A stretch of DNA of 64,000 nucleotides from Ridgeia piscesae (taxonomy: Eukaryota > Annelida > Polychaeta > Sabellida > Siboglinidae): assembly GCA_025642075.2 (NCBI GenBank), contig JAODUO010000043.1:367501-431500 (forward strand), in the 5' to 3' direction. How positions within the stretch are numbered: position 1 is the first letter of the stretch; the number at the start of each line of letters is the position of its first letter. The translations under genes were made by a program, and so were the position numbers. The notes under the pieces are model-generated. The model had not been told where the DNA came from. It made no database searches and was given only the letters and a program-made list of their open reading frames with translations. Of the stretch, positions 63,701 to 64,000 are shown one piece after another.

Positions 63701-64000
63701 AATGTGAAGTCCACACAACACTTGACCACAAACACATGCATGAGTGTGCACACACGTGCATGCACATACTCACACCAGACATTTGCAGACAGGTTTTAAC
63801 CTGAAGCCAATCTTGGAATCAATTTGTATAAGCCCATCAATAAAACAAGTGAAACTAAAAGGTCCTATTCTGACTGTTCACAAAATGTTCTTTTACCTCC
63901 ATTCACCTTGCAAAGAGTGCAAAAATGAATCACGGTGGTTTCACCCACAAGTGATTGAAGTTCTCAGCTGTCCATCTGCAATTTGTTCATCATCTATTAT

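Overview
The window is a piece of an animal genome, most likely an invertebrate (a mollusc or other lophotrochozoan is plausible but unproven). It has long AT-rich introns, GT-AG splice sites, tRNA-derived SINEs, CR1/L2-like LINE remnants and a very large load of microsatellites and minisatellites. By the coordinates given here, tandem arrays cover about a quarter of the window.

One gene is recognised, on the + strand from 5946 to 58084: a multi-PDZ scaffold of the MPDZ (MUPP1)/PATJ family. It is incomplete at both ends. Seventeen exons can be placed; their phases agree at all 16 introns and together they give 1133 full codons without a stop. The chain holds the second half of PDZ1, complete PDZ2 to PDZ6 and the first strand of PDZ7. 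PDZ5 and PDZ6 are separated by a long linker rich in Pro, Ser and Lys. The N-terminal L27 domain, the first half of PDZ1 and everything after the start of PDZ7 lie outside the window. Residue numbers in the entries count the first full codon of the first exon as 1.

Layout: 1-5945 is intron or upstream sequence with a SINE, two G-rich minisatellites and a TC tract. Intron 1 (6232-25396) is the TE-rich one, with a second SINE, five minisatellites, an antisense CR1-like LINE, two further LINE scraps and a cluster of inverted short motifs. Introns 2-5 (25532-38140) carry microsatellites and three large minisatellites. The compact part, 38141-43260, holds seven exons (PDZ3 end to linker). Intron 12 (43261-47289) holds an 82-bp array, a 37-bp array, a third SINE and an AT-rich fold-back. 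The region 47290-52737 holds the rest of the linker and PDZ6. Intron 16 and the sequence after exon 17 are mainly non-coding, ending in a 1.7-kb ACACAGTAC/CA array and a 2.1-kb 25-bp minisatellite.

The most unusual observation is that several minisatellites abut splice sites and include splice-site bases. The roughly 2-kb array before exon 5 carries about 40 copies of the 3' splice site and the first nine exon bases. The array after exon 17 contains copies of the intron bases beginning at donor position +4. A 43-bp array ends about 15 bases before the exon 6 acceptor. This suggests that arrays were seeded at exon boundaries and raises the question of decoy splicing.
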